Source: CAXTPV01 sp965276715
Lineage (GTDB): Bacteria > Pseudomonadota > Alphaproteobacteria > Acetobacterales > Acetobacteraceae
DNA: 64,000 nucleotides
NCBI GenBank assembly: GCA_965276715.1
Contig: OZ255622.1
Location: 2,790,001 to 2,854,000, forward strand
Reading direction: 5' to 3'
Positions 1 through 9,988 of the stretch are shown piece by piece. Below the pieces are notes generated by a model. That model saw nothing but the letters and a program-made list of their open reading frames with translations. It did not search any database and was not told the origin of the DNA. The translations under genes were made by a program, and so were the position numbers. Numbering within the stretch: position 1 is the stretch's first letter; every line of letters begins with the position of its first letter.

Positions 1-1026
1 TCGATCGGCCTCTACGGCGTCGCCAAGCTCATCTGGTCGGTCTTTGCCCCGTCGCCCGAGATCGACCGCGTCGTGCACACGCTCCTGCTCGGCATGGGGG
101 CCACGAGCGCCCTGCTCGGCGGCGTGATGTCGCTGATGCAGCGCCAGATCAAGCGCCTGCTCGCCTTCTCCACCATCTCGCACGCCGGGATCATGCTCGT
201 GGGCATCGCCCTGCTCGATCGCGACAGCCTGTCCGGCATGTTCGTCTACCTGGTGGGCCACGGCCTGATCAAAGGCGCGCTGTTCATGGTCGCCGGCATC
301 CTGCTCGCCACCTGCGGCGGCATCGACGAGATCGGCCTGCGCGGCCTCGGCCGCCCGGTCTGGCCGGCCGGCCTGGTGATGGGGTTCGGCGGATTGCTGC
401 TCGCCGGCCTGCCGGTCGGGCTGATGGACGAGGGCTTCGAACGCATCGAGGCGGCAGCCCACGCGTCGGGCGACACCTGGGTGATCGTGGCGTCCGTACT
501 TGGCTCGGCACTCACCGGGGCCGCGGTGCTGCGCGTCACCGGCCGCGTCTTTGCAGGCCTGGGCCCGGTCGCCGGCGAGGAGCAACGCTCGCCCACCGCC
601 GAGGAGCAGGAACGGTCGAACCGTCCGCTCTGGCTGATGCTGGCGCCGACCACGCTGCTCCTCCTTCTGGCACTCCCGGCCGCCCACCGGGCCGGGGACT
701 TCGCCGCCACCGCCGCGGCCGTGTTCATGCACCCCGACGCCGCCGCCCTGCTCGCCGGGACATCGCCGCAAGCCGATGACACGCTGACGGCGCGACCGAC
801 GCTCGATCCGACACTCTCCTGGGTCGCCGTCCTGCTGGCGGTGCTGCTCGCCGCGTCGGAACTCGCGCGCGACCGCTTCCCGCGCGCGCTGACGCAGGGC
901 TACGACCGTATCATGGCACCCGCGCTCGACGGCCTGCGCGCGCTGCAGAGCGGTCTGGCCGGAGACTACGTCGCCTGGATCGCGGTCGGTCTCGCGCTCT
1001 TCTCCGCGGCTTTCGCCGTTTCTTGA
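1..1026 (+). CDS. Proton-translocating antiporter/NADH dehydrogenase-type membrane subunit (5' truncated)
   Basis: The frame is open from the first base, so the gene starts upstream; 341 residues are visible. It belongs to the proton-conducting membrane family of NuoL/M/N, MrpA/D and hydrogenase-4 subunits. The conserved stretch QRQIKRLLAFSTISHAG, with the lysine found in the antiporter-like fold, is followed by hydrophobic segments and a VGHGLIKGALFM helix typical of the family. It would move protons or cations across the inner membrane as part of a complex. The N-terminal half is missing, so NuoL, NuoN and MrpD-type cannot be separated. Its TGA overlaps the TTG start of miaA, so the two genes are probably co-transcribed. 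Confidence 0.75.
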   Translation, partial: SIGLYGVAKLIWSVFAPSPEIDRVVHTLLLGMGATSALLGGVMSLMQRQIKRLLAFSTISHAGIMLVGIALLDRDSLSGMFVYLVGHGLIKGALFMVAGILLATCGGIDEIGLRGLGRPVWPAGLVMGFGGLLLAGLPVGLMDEGFERIEAAAHASGDTWVIVASVLGSALTGAAVLRVTGRVFAGLGPVAGEEQRSPTAEEQERSNRPLWLMLAPTTLLLLLALPAAHRAGDFAATAAAVFMHPDAAALLAGTSPQADDTLTARPTLDPTLSWVAVLLAVLLAASELARDRFPRALTQGYDRIMAPALDGLRALQSGLAGDYVAWIAVGLALFSAAFAVS

Positions 1027-1976
1027 AGACGTGCCTCATCGTCGCCGGTCCCACCGCATCGGGGAAGTCGGCTCTCGCCCTCTCGCTCGCCGAGCGCTTC
1101 GGCGGCACCATCATCAACGCCGACGCGATGCAGTGCTACCGCGAGCTCCGCATCCTGACCGCGCGTCCGACGCACGCCGACGAGGCCCGAGTCCCGCACC
1201 GTCTCTACGGCACGCGCGCCGCCGTCGACCCCGGCACCGCGGCGAGCTGGCGGCGCGAGGCGGCAGCCGCGATCGACGAGGCCCACGCCGCCGGCCGCCT
1301 CCCCATCCTCTGCGGCGGCACGTTCCTCTACATCCAGGCGCTGACCAAGGGCCTCGCCGCAATCCCGGCGCCGGGCCAACCCGCCCGCGACGACGCCCGC
1401 CACTGCATCGCGACCGAGGGCGCGCCCTCGCTGCACGCCCGCCTCGCCGCCGTCGATCCCGAGACCGCCGCCACCTTGCGTCCCTCCGACGCGCAGCGCG
1501 TCGCCCGTGCCTGGGAGGTCTGGCGCGGCACCGGGCGCGGCCTGCTGGCATGGCGGCGCGAACCGGGCCTGCCTCCCGCCCCCTGCCGCTTCGCCGCCGT
1601 GATGATCCGTCCGCCGCACGCCACCCTGCGCGCGGCGATCGAACGGCGCATGGATGCGATGCTGGACGCGGGCGCGCTCGACGAGGTCGCGTCGCTCATC
1701 GCCCTCGGCCTCGACCCGTCGTTGCCGGCGATGCGCGCGCACGGCGTGCCCGAGCTCGCGTCCCACCTCGCCGGCGATCTCTCCCGACGCGAGGCCCGCG
1801 ACCGCACCGTGACCGCCATCGTCCGCTACACCCGCCGCCAGGAAACCTGGCTTCGGCATCACGATCCGGCCGAATCCGGCCGAACCCTCACAATAGAAAC
1901 GCCAAACCCCAGCTTTGAGCAACAAATGGAAAGCCACAGCGCATTTTTTGAACTATTCTTGAACAACGAGGCTTGA
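1023..1976 (+). CDS. miaA: tRNA dimethylallyltransferase
   Basis: MiaA transfers the dimethylallyl group to N6 of A37 in tRNAs reading UNN codons. Near the N-terminus is the P-loop GPTASGKSALA, then the INADAMQCYR substrate loop, a GGTFLYIQAL segment, and a late YTRRQETWLRHH motif that usually closes the protein. The start is a TTG overlapping the stop of the upstream gene (TTGA). About 30 further residues follow the usual end, in noticeably AT-richer sequence. They finish with MESHSAFFELFLNNEA, only 70 bases before ilvB, so the tail may be read-through into regulatory DNA. The neighbourhood miaA-ilvB-ilvH-ilvC is common in alphaproteobacteria. Confidence 0.93.
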   Translation: MKTCLIVAGPTASGKSALALSLAERFGGTIINADAMQCYRELRILTARPTHADEARVPHRLYGTRAAVDPGTAASWRREAAAAIDEAHAAGRLPILCGGTFLYIQALTKGLAAIPAPGQPARDDARHCIATEGAPSLHARLAAVDPETAATLRPSDAQRVARAWEVWRGTGRGLLAWRREPGLPPAPCRFAAVMIRPPHATLRAAIERRMDAMLDAGALDEVASLIALGLDPSLPAMRAHGVPELASHLAGDLSRREARDRTVTAIVRYTRRQETWLRHHDPAESGRTLTIETPNPSFEQQMESHSAFFELFLNNEA

Positions 1977-2045
1977 CGGGAGGCGGCGCCCAGCCCTAAT
2001 TGCGCCCCCGACCGAACCGCCGGCCACGGACAAGGACCTCGACGC

Positions 2046-3872
<1,827 letters not shown>

Positions 3873-3879
3873 CCGCCCC

Positions 3880-4449
3880 ATGGCCTACGATCCGACGCCC
3901 CATCCCGACTCCACCCGCTCGGCGACCATGTCGGTCCTCGTCGAGAACGAGACCGGTGTGCTCGCCCGCGTGATCGGGCTGTTCTCCGGCCGCGGCTACA
4001 ACATCGACAGCCTCACCGTGGCCCCCGTCGACGACGACCGCACCCGCTCGCGGATCAACATCGTCACCTCCGGCACCGAGATGGTCATCGCCCAGATCAG
4101 GGCCCAGCTCGACCGCCTGGTTCCCGTCCACCGTGTTGCCGACCTGACCGACGAGGGCCCCCACGTCGCCCGCGAGATGGCGCTGATCAAGGTCGTCGGC
4201 ACCGGCGAAATCCGCTCCGAGGCGCTGCGCCTCGCCGACGCGTTCCGTGCGCGCGCGGTCGACACCACGCGCGAAAGCTTCGTCTTCGAGCTCACCGGCT
4301 CGACCGAGAAGCTCGATGCGTTTATCGACCTGCTCCGTCCGCTCGGTCTCGCCGAGATCTCGCGCACCGGCATCGCCGCGATCGCCCGCGGCACCCGAAC
4401 ACTCAGCCAAAGGCCAGGGGCGCCGCCCCTGGACCCCGCCAAAGGCTAG
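3880..4449 (+). CDS. ilvH: Acetolactate synthase small (regulatory) subunit
   Basis: The 189-residue regulatory partner of IlvB confers valine feedback inhibition. An N-terminal ACT domain is clear (MSVLVENETGVLARVIGLF, then RGYNIDSLTV), followed by the C-terminal ALS_ss domain up to about residue 172 (LAEISRTGIAAIARG). The last 13 residues (QRPGAPPLDPAKG) are encoded by a GC-rich palindromic repeat that supplies the stop codon. They are unlikely to belong to the ancestral protein. The gene lies between ilvB and ilvC in one operon. Confidence 0.95.
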   Translation: MAYDPTPHPDSTRSATMSVLVENETGVLARVIGLFSGRGYNIDSLTVAPVDDDRTRSRINIVTSGTEMVIAQIRAQLDRLVPVHRVADLTDEGPHVAREMALIKVVGTGEIRSEALRLADAFRARAVDTTRESFVFELTGSTEKLDAFIDLLRPLGLAEISRTGIAAIARGTRTLSQRPGAPPLDPAKG

Positions 4450-4456
4450 CCTTTGG
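4411..4456. repeat. GC-rich palindromic element overlapping the ilvH 3' end
   Basis: Two adjacent inverted repeats: CCAGGGGC (4414-4421) with GCCCCTGG (4425-4432) around a 3-nt loop, then the 18-nt palindrome 4439-4456 (CCAAAGGCT/AGCCTTTGG), which contains the ilvH TAG at its centre. Between them lies GGACCCCGCC, repeated downstream of ilvC (5551-5560) and in a near form at 55701. It looks like a REP-type element that can fold as a strong hairpin within the ilvH-ilvC transcript. Confidence 0.8.
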
Positions 4457-4478
4457 AAACCATCACGAAGGATCGATC

Positions 4479-5498
4479 ATGCGGGTTTATTATGACCGGG
4501 ATGCCGACGTCGGGCTGATCAAGGGCAAGAACGTCGCCGTCATCGGCTACGGCAGCCAGGGCCACGCCCACGCGCTCAACCTCAAGGACAGCGGCGTCGC
4601 CGGCGTCACCATCGGGCTGCGCCCCGGCTCGCAAGGCGCGCAAAAGGCCGAAGCCGCTGGCTTCCGCGTCCTGCCGCCGGCCGAGGCGGCCGCATGGGCC
4701 GACGTCATCATGGTGCTCACGCCGGACGAGGGGCAGGGCGATCTCTACGCCGCCCATCTTGGTCCCAACATGAAGCCGGGCGCCGCCCTCGCCTTCGCGC
4801 ACGGCCTGAACATTCATTTCAACCTGATCGAAGCACGCCCCGACATCGACGTCTTCATGATCGCGCCCAAGGGTCCCGGCCACACCGTGCGCTCCGAATA
4901 CCAGCGCGGCGGCGGCGTCCCCTGCCTGATCGCCATCGCGCAGAACCCCAGCGGCAACGCGCATGATCTGGCGCTGAGCTATGCATCCGCCATCGGCGGC
5001 GGCCGCGCCGGCATCATCGAGACCACCTTCAAAGAGGAGTGCGAGACCGACCTGTTCGGCGAGCAGACCGTCCTGTGCGGCGGCCTCATCGAGATGATCA
5101 AGGCGGCGTATGAAACCCTGACCGAAGCCGGCTATGCACCCGAAATGGCCTATTTCGAGTGCCTGCATGAAGTCAAGTTGATCGTCGACCTGATCTACGA
5201 GGGCGGCATCGCCAACATGAACTACTCGATCAGCAACACCGCCGAGTACGGCGCGTATGTCACCGGCCCGCGCCTGATCACGGCCGAAACGAAGGCCGAG
5301 ATGAAGCGCATCCTCACCGACATCCAGACCGGCCGTTTCACTCGCGAGTGGATGCTCGAGAACAAGGTCAACCAGACCAGCTTCAAGGCCACCCGCCGCA
5401 AGCTCGCCGAGCACCCGATCGAGAAGGTGGGCGAACAACTCCGCGCCATGATGCCCTGGATCGGCAAGAACGCCCTCGTCGACAAGGCCAGGAACTGA
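4479..5498 (+). CDS. ilvC: Ketol-acid reductoisomerase (NADP+), class I
   Basis: This enzyme isomerises and reduces acetolactate or acetohydroxybutyrate to the dihydroxy acid in valine and isoleucine synthesis. At 339 residues it is the short class I form. The Rossmann motif GYGSQGHAHA is near residue 25, followed by the APKGPGHTVRSEY substrate loop and the Mg-binding ETDLFGEQ...GLIEMIKA...YFECLHEVKLIVDLIYEGG segments of the knotted C-terminal domain. A GAAGGA ribosome-binding site precedes the ATG. It is the last gene of the ilv group; a hairpin element follows the stop. Confidence 0.97.
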   Translation: MRVYYDRDADVGLIKGKNVAVIGYGSQGHAHALNLKDSGVAGVTIGLRPGSQGAQKAEAAGFRVLPPAEAAAWADVIMVLTPDEGQGDLYAAHLGPNMKPGAALAFAHGLNIHFNLIEARPDIDVFMIAPKGPGHTVRSEYQRGGGVPCLIAIAQNPSGNAHDLALSYASAIGGGRAGIIETTFKEECETDLFGEQTVLCGGLIEMIKAAYETLTEAGYAPEMAYFECLHEVKLIVDLIYEGGIANMNYSISNTAEYGAYVTGPRLITAETKAEMKRILTDIQTGRFTREWMLENKVNQTSFKATRRKLAEHPIEKVGEQLRAMMPWIGKNALVDKARN

Positions 5499-5500
5499 GG

Positions 5501-5577
5501 TAAGGAACCAGGGGCGTCACGCCGGCAGGCTTGCGAAGCACGACGCCCCTGGACCCCGCCAACGACCGCCGTCCTTG
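5501..5577. repeat. GC-rich palindromic element downstream of ilvC, probable terminator
   Basis: An 11-bp inverted repeat, CCAGGGGCGTC (5508-5518) and GACGCCCCTGG (5542-5552), encloses a 23-nt loop. It is followed by GGACCCCGCC as in the element at the end of ilvH. Outer TAAGGA/TCCTTG arms add a second layer of pairing. It sits directly after the ilvC stop and could end the operon transcript. Confidence 0.75.
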
Positions 5578-5589
5578 GGACCGGCTCGA

Positions 5590-5638
5590 CTCAAGCTCAT
5601 CGAACGACATGTAGTGGCTATGTCGACCTCAGCTTGAG
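5590..5638. repeat. Imperfect hairpin at the left edge of the accessory region
   Basis: CTCAAGCT (5590-5597) pairs with AGCTTGAG (5631-5638), and GACAT (5606-5610) pairs inside with ATGTC (5620-5624). It lies between the ilvC element and the first accessory gene. Function unknown; it could be a terminator or a boundary remnant. Confidence 0.5.
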
Positions 5639-5712
5639 AAACATGTGTGCAGTTTTGATCGCTTCCCAGGGCGAATTGATGAACACTGCCGATCGAAGCT
5701 TTGGAGGTTCGA

Positions 5713-6765
5713 ATGGCGCTCGACCTCGCGCCCGGCGTCGGCCTGATAGGCAACGTCAGCGGGTTCGATTTCAGCTGCGTAAGCCTTACCCCGCGCATCA
5801 ACAGGTCGGCGCACACCTTGCTCGACTCGTCCCGCCAGGCCTTCGTGAGCTCGATCTGGAGCGCGTCCCGGGTTGCGCTCGCTCGGCTCGTGCAACAATC
5901 GACTGTGATCTGGCGTCAGACCGATCTCCCGCTCGACTTCCCGGCTGAGTTCCGTGGCATGCTGCCGCCGAGTCCGCGCCACGTCCCAGCGGGGCAGCCG
6001 CATGTGTCGATTGGCCAAATTCGTCGGCCGCAAATGTCCAATGACGCAACGGTTCAGGAAGCCGTGGCCAGTTTGATCAAGGCCGGCCTGATCGTTGTTC
6101 GCGGCATCCGATCGACGGTGTCACCGTCTCTGATCTGACTGTATCTCCGAGAGGCGCGGAGTTCATTCTGCATGAGGAAGGCCTCATGCATGGCCTGTAC
6201 TGGCCCGGGAACAAAAACAGCGGCGTGACGGTCGGTCCGGGGTATGACATGGGCGGACGCACGATCCCAGACGTCATGTCGGATCTGAAGAGCATTGGCA
6301 TCGACCAGGGAATTATGGCCAAAGTCGCTCAGGGAGTAGGACTACAAGGCACCCAAGCAGGCCAATTCGCGTCGGCTCACAAGAAGCTTCTGGATCTCAA
6401 CATTACCCCAGTATCAACAGCTCTTCTATAAACTTGTCCCGCGATACGAGGCTATCGTGAAGGATGATCTTCTCCCGGACATGCAGGACCGCTTGTTTCA
6501 GAACGAGTTTGACACCTTGGTTTCACTGGCCTGGAACTTGAGGAAATATGGAAAGTATGAGTTCAATCACAGCCTTCGGAACCGGAACATAATCATGGCG
6601 GCCCGCGAGATCCCAACCCTAATCGGCGGCGGACCTGGCTTGATCGGCCGTCGTCATCGGGAAGTCAATCTCTTGGTCAATGGAGTATACGAACTCAAAC
6701 CATGGGATGCGCGAAGCTTCGACGCCGGCTACAACGATGATGTGCCGAACCGATGGCTAGGTTGA
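5713..6765 (+). pseudogene. Pesticin/T4-type lysozyme-domain protein, split by two frameshifts
   Basis: The ATG at 5713 follows a clear GGAGG. Frame 1 runs from there to about 6105 with no recognisable domain (ends ...VASLIKAGLIVVRGI). Coherent sequence then continues in the next frame from about 6108 (PIDGVTVSDLTVSPRG...), carrying the lysozyme signature AEFILHEEG and YWPG...SGVTVGPGYDMGG. Near the CCCC run at 6406-6409 it returns to the first frame (QYQQLFYKLVPRYE...FDTLVSLAWNLRKYG) and ends at 6765. The two shifts cancel, so the repaired protein would be about 350 residues. It would cleave peptidoglycan glycan strands. Composition is less GC-rich than the neighbours, suggesting transfer. 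The gene is either truly decayed or the reads carry two indels. Confidence 0.7.
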
Positions 6766-7271
6766 TCACAGCGACGACGGCTGCGGTCAGTCTGCTGCTT
6801 GCTGGTTCTGCGCGTGCCAAAATGCCCTTCCCATCGTGGATCAAAGGGAACTGGCCCGTCGAGGTGATCTACCAGGAAAAGGACAAGGATTACCATCCAC
6901 CACCGGGCCCGCGGACTTGGTGGAAAAATGAGGTTTTGAGGATCGACCCGCAAAGGATCGCCTTCGGTGATGACGTGTGCGAGGGACCTCGCTTCAGTCT
7001 GGCCAAGGCGACGCTCGCAAGTCTGGTCTCGGCTGAAACGGGTGGAAGCAGCCTAGCCGATCTTGGTATACCACCGCAACGCGGAAGCATCGCCTACCTC
7101 AGCGTCAAATGCGACCGGGAATTGTTGCGAAATCCGTTTGATCGGACGAAATTCGATACGAGAGACACTGAGATCTGGTGGAAAATTGTCGTGCAATCTC
7201 ACGATCGCATATCAATGCCGTTCCTGGCAGGGACCTACGTCATCTTCACACGCCCATCTCCCACGTCTTAA
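6753..7271 (+). CDS. Secreted companion of the lysozyme gene, probable immunity protein
   Basis: The protein has 172 residues. It begins with a signal peptide (MARLITATTAAVSLLLAGSARA, cleavage predicted after ARA), so it is predicted to be periplasmic. The mature part is W-rich (WIKGNWPVEVIY, PRTWWKN) with two cysteines (DDVCEGP, VKCDREL) that could form a disulfide. I recognise no named family. Its ATG overlaps the last 13 bases of the lysozyme gene, indicating tight translational coupling. A peptidoglycan-degrading enzyme followed by an overlapping periplasmic protein is the standard layout of effector/immunity pairs, so an inhibitor role is inferred from context only. Confidence 0.6.
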   Translation: MARLITATTAAVSLLLAGSARAKMPFPSWIKGNWPVEVIYQEKDKDYHPPPGPRTWWKNEVLRIDPQRIAFGDDVCEGPRFSLAKATLASLVSAETGGSSLADLGIPPQRGSIAYLSVKCDRELLRNPFDRTKFDTRDTEIWWKIVVQSHDRISMPFLAGTYVIFTRPSPTS

Positions 7272-7291
7272 TATATAAGGACACACGGCTC

Positions 7292-7936
7292 TCATCGAAA
7301 ACGTCTGATCTGTTCGATGAGGTCAGTGCGGCGCTTCGGGCCGACGAAGCCGAGAAGAATTGTGCAGGCGCCAGAGTGGAAAGCCGTTTCGAGTTCCTCG
7401 CCTTGAAGCTCTCCGGCAATCCAGAACGAGACGCAGCCCCGGAAATGAAACGCAAGCTGATCCGCGAGCACGGCTTGGGCAAGCCCCCTGAGATCGACGG
7501 CGACGCCGGCAAGATCTCCAAGCGCCAGCGACCAGAGCTCCCGTGAGTTCTCCCGGACCGAGACGGGCACGGGGCTCGCGACGCCGAGCGACCCCACCAT
7601 CGCCTTATGGACATCCGCCTTTTCCAGCAGGAGCGCGATGCTGATCCGCCCCATCGCCAATATGCGGTCGACCGCATCACCACTAGGTGCCTCATCACGA
7701 AACCGCGTCGCCATTCGCTCGATCAACCGGGACGAGAGCGCCTGCATGATCGCGTTCTTGCCACCGAAGTGATTGAACGGCGTCGCGAAGCCGACGCCAG
7801 CCTCGGCCGCCAGCGCCCGCATCGAGAAGTCCGCCGTCTCACCTTTCTGCAGCAGTCGCTCGGCCGCATCGAGCACGATGTCGCGGGCGAGTTGCCGGTT
7901 TCTTTCCCTCAGGGGCTGTTGCGTCACTCCTGCCAT
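7292..7936 (-). CDS. TetR family transcriptional regulator
   Basis: The protein has 214 residues if the ATG at 7936 is used; a GTG ten codons upstream is possible. The N-terminal helix-turn-helix reads IVLDAAERLLQKG..FSMRALAAEAGVGFATPFNHFGGKNAIMQAL, the TetR DNA-binding pattern. The C-terminal ligand domain is not conserved enough to name an inducer. It is divergent from an SDR gene, and the shared intergenic region carries a perfect TATATC/GATATA inverted repeat. It probably represses that SDR gene and itself. Confidence 0.88.
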   Translation of the reverse strand: MAGVTQQPLRERNRQLARDIVLDAAERLLQKGETADFSMRALAAEAGVGFATPFNHFGGKNAIMQALSSRLIERMATRFRDEAPSGDAVDRILAMGRISIALLLEKADVHKAMVGSLGVASPVPVSVRENSRELWSLALGDLAGVAVDLRGLAQAVLADQLAFHFRGCVSFWIAGELQGEELETAFHSGACTILLGFVGPKRRTDLIEQIRRFR

Positions 7937-7966
7937 GACCCGCTCCACGCGTATCCCGATCACCAC

Positions 7967-7988
7967 TTGAAATCTATATCACGATATA
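7967..7988. promoter_or_regulatory. Candidate TetR operator between the regulator and SDR genes
   Basis: TATATC (7975-7980), spacer AC, GATATA (7983-7988) is a perfect 14-nt inverted repeat in the AT-rich divergent intergenic region. A TTGAAA hexamer at 7967-7972 may be a -35 box for the rightward gene. Binding by the adjacent TetR protein is inferred from position. Confidence 0.5.
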
Positions 7989-8044
7989 AACCTAATAGCC
8001 AGATATCGTCTTTAGATCATCGATCCGACGCGAGAGGAGCACTC

Positions 8045-8890
8045 ATGAGCACCACCAGGACCTTTCTCATCACCGGCGTCAGCTCCGGGCTGGGCAAGGC
8101 GTTCGCCGAAGGCGCGCTGGCGGCAGGTCACCAGGTGATCGGCACGGTTCGCAACAAGGACGCCGCATTGGCTTTCAAATCTCTCGCATCCGGTCGCGCA
8201 CACGCCGTCCGCCTCGATGTGACGGATTTCGACGCCATTCCGGCAGCTGTTGCACAAGCGGAGCGCGAGGTCGGACCGATCGATGTCCTCGTCAACAATG
8301 CCGGCTATGGTCACGAAGGCATTCTCGAGGAATCGTCGCTGGAGGACATGCGTCGGCAGTTCGACGCCAACGTGTTCGGGGCGGTCGCGATGATCAAGGC
8401 GGTGCTGCCGGGCATGCGGGCGCGGCACGCCGGCCGCATCGTCAACGTCACCTCCATGGGCGGCTTCATCACGATGCCGGGCATCACCTATTACTGCGGC
8501 AGCAAGTTTGCCCTCGAAGGCATTTCGGAGGCGCTCGGCAAGGAAGTCAAGCCGCTTGGCATCCACGTCACGGCGTTGGCGCCGGGCCAGTTCCGAACCG
8601 ACTGGGCCGGGCGCTCGATGATCCGTGCCGAGCGCGCCATTGCCGACTACGACAGGGTCATGGACCCGCTTCGCGCAGCGCGGCAGGCAAAGAGCGGCAA
8701 CCAGCCGGGTGATCCCGCCAAGGCGGCGCAGGCGCTGCTCCAGCTGGTCGCTGCCGAAAACCCGCCCGTGCGCCTCTATCTCGGGGCCGACGCGCTTGAG
8801 CTCGTCGAGGACAAGATCAACGCGATGAAAAACGAGATGGTCCTGTGGGAGCGGATCTCCCGTTCGACGGATTTCGGCCAACAAGGCTGA
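8045..8890 (+). CDS. Short-chain dehydrogenase/reductase
   Basis: A 281-residue classical SDR. The cofactor motif TGVSSGLG is near residue 11, LDVTD and NNAGYG follow, and the active-site serine (NVTSMGG) and YxxxK (YYCGSK) are present, with APGQFRTDW after them. The adenine-pocket region (GTVRNK) favours NADP(H). The substrate is unknown. A GAGAGGAG ribosome-binding site precedes the ATG. It is divergent from a TetR gene, its probable regulator. Confidence 0.9.
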   Translation: MSTTRTFLITGVSSGLGKAFAEGALAAGHQVIGTVRNKDAALAFKSLASGRAHAVRLDVTDFDAIPAAVAQAEREVGPIDVLVNNAGYGHEGILEESSLEDMRRQFDANVFGAVAMIKAVLPGMRARHAGRIVNVTSMGGFITMPGITYYCGSKFALEGISEALGKEVKPLGIHVTALAPGQFRTDWAGRSMIRAERAIADYDRVMDPLRAARQAKSGNQPGDPAKAAQALLQLVAAENPPVRLYLGADALELVEDKINAMKNEMVLWERISRSTDFGQQG

Positions 8891-8987
8891 GTTGGCGGCG
8901 ACCTGATGCTGAAGCGTGTTCTTGGGTAAATGGGATCAATCTTCCAAGCGGCTACAAGGATACTCCGCTTTGCTTGCGGTTCCGTAT

Positions 8988-9235
8988 TCAGCCAATTCTT
9001 ACCCGAGTGTCAGCCCTTACGGAGTAGCGTATCCTGGCCCAGGTGATCAGCAAAGTGCCGACGATGGCGGGGACAATGAAGGCGACCGGTTCGGCAGGAA
9101 ACCGCAATTCACGACCAGGAAGGCGGTGACCGTCGCGACATAGGCGCCGGAGAGCGCCGGGCGTGTCACCGGCTCGGCGAACCCCGAGGCGACCGCCCCC
9201 AACGCAGCGCTTGCTTCCTGCTCCAGCCTCTCCCA
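8988..9235 (-). pseudogene. Degenerate membrane-protein fragment
   Basis: The 378 bases between the SDR and antitoxin genes hold no intact gene. On the minus strand two frames together read like consecutive membrane helices: GAYVATVTAFLVVNCGFLP in one frame (about 9095-9180), then EPVAFIVPAIVGTLLITWA in the other (about 9025-9090). This suggests a frameshifted fragment of a transporter-like gene. No family assigned; weak evidence. Confidence 0.3.
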
Positions 9236-9236
9236 A

Positions 9237-9255
9237 TATGACCACAGTGGTCATA
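9237..9255. promoter_or_regulatory. Toxin-antitoxin operator palindrome
   Basis: A perfect 19-nt inverted repeat, TATGACCAC-A-GTGGTCATA, ends 13 bases before the antitoxin ATG. Phd-type antitoxins bind such palindromes to autoregulate their operons, and the position fits that role. Confidence 0.75.
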
Positions 9256-9268
9256 AACGGAGCCGCCC

Positions 9269-9508
9269 ATGCACGAGATCCAGTTGCGCGATGCCAAGGC
9301 CACGCTGTCGGCGGTGGTCGATCAGGCTCGGCAGGGTGAGCCATCCGTGATCACCCGCCATGGCCGGCCGCAGGCGGTGGTGCTCGGCTTCGAGGAGTGG
9401 CAACGACTGTCCCGAGTGCCCTCGTTCGGCCGGTTGCTGATGGAGGCCCCTCTCGAACCGGAGAACTTGCCAAAGCGCAGAGGCGGCCCTCGGACCACCG
9501 GCTTCTGA
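9269..9508 (+). CDS. Phd/YefM family antitoxin
   Basis: A 79-residue antitoxin beginning MHEIQLRDAKATLSAVVDQARQ, followed by GEPSVITRHGRPQAVVL and the EEW segment, the usual N-terminal DNA-binding half of Phd/YefM proteins. The C-terminal tail (EPENLPKRRGG) would wrap and inhibit the toxin. A GGAG ribosome-binding site lies 6 nt before the ATG and a perfect operator palindrome lies just upstream. The toxin gene begins 3 nt after its stop. Confidence 0.9.
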   Translation: MHEIQLRDAKATLSAVVDQARQGEPSVITRHGRPQAVVLGFEEWQRLSRVPSFGRLLMEAPLEPENLPKRRGGPRTTGF

Positions 9509-9511
9509 ACC

Positions 9512-9988
9512 TTGTATCTGGTCGACACCGACATCCTGTCGGCAGGCGCACCGACCAAGGCGATGCCGCGACCGGACCTGCTTGGCTGGATGGACCGCAA
9601 CAGCCTCGGCCTCTTTCTGTCGGTCATCACCGTGGCGGAGGTCGAGGAAGGCATCGCGCGCAGCCATCGGATCGGCGCGCATGCCAAGGCCGGCCGTCTG
9701 GCCGACTGGTTGGAGACGGTCTTGCACCTCTATGGCAGCCGCATCCTGCCGATCGACGTCCTGATTGCCCGGCGGATCGGCGTGTTGGCGGATCATGCAC
9801 GCGCACAGGGCCATGATCCGGGACTGGCCGATCTGGCGATCGCAGCGACCGCGGCCGCGCGCGGCTACACGATCCTGACGCGCAACCTCAGGCACTTCGC
9901 ACCGCTCGCGATCCCGGCGATCGATCCTTGCGACGCGGTGCCGGAAGACATCCGGCCAAGGACGCAATCATCCGATGAGCCTCGCTGA
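9512..9988 (+). CDS. vapC: VapC-type PIN-domain ribonuclease toxin
   Basis: A 158-residue PIN-domain endoribonuclease with a TTG start immediately after the antitoxin stop. The conserved acidic residues are visible: D in YLVDTDILS at the N-terminus, E in VITVAEVEEGI, D in DPGLADLAIAATA and the late TRNLRHF segment. When freed from the antitoxin, such enzymes cut specific tRNA or rRNA sites and halt translation. The C-terminal tail beyond DPCDAVPEDI is unusual but short. Confidence 0.9.
   Translation: MYLVDTDILSAGAPTKAMPRPDLLGWMDRNSLGLFLSVITVAEVEEGIARSHRIGAHAKAGRLADWLETVLHLYGSRILPIDVLIARRIGVLADHARAQGHDPGLADLAIAATAAARGYTILTRNLRHFAPLAIPAIDPCDAVPEDIRPRTQSSDEPR

Noticed and set aside
6753..7271. 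Assigning the lysozyme companion to a known lysozyme-inhibitor family (PliC, PliG, Ivy)
   Set aside because: None of the diagnostic motifs of those families was found; only context supports an inhibitory role.
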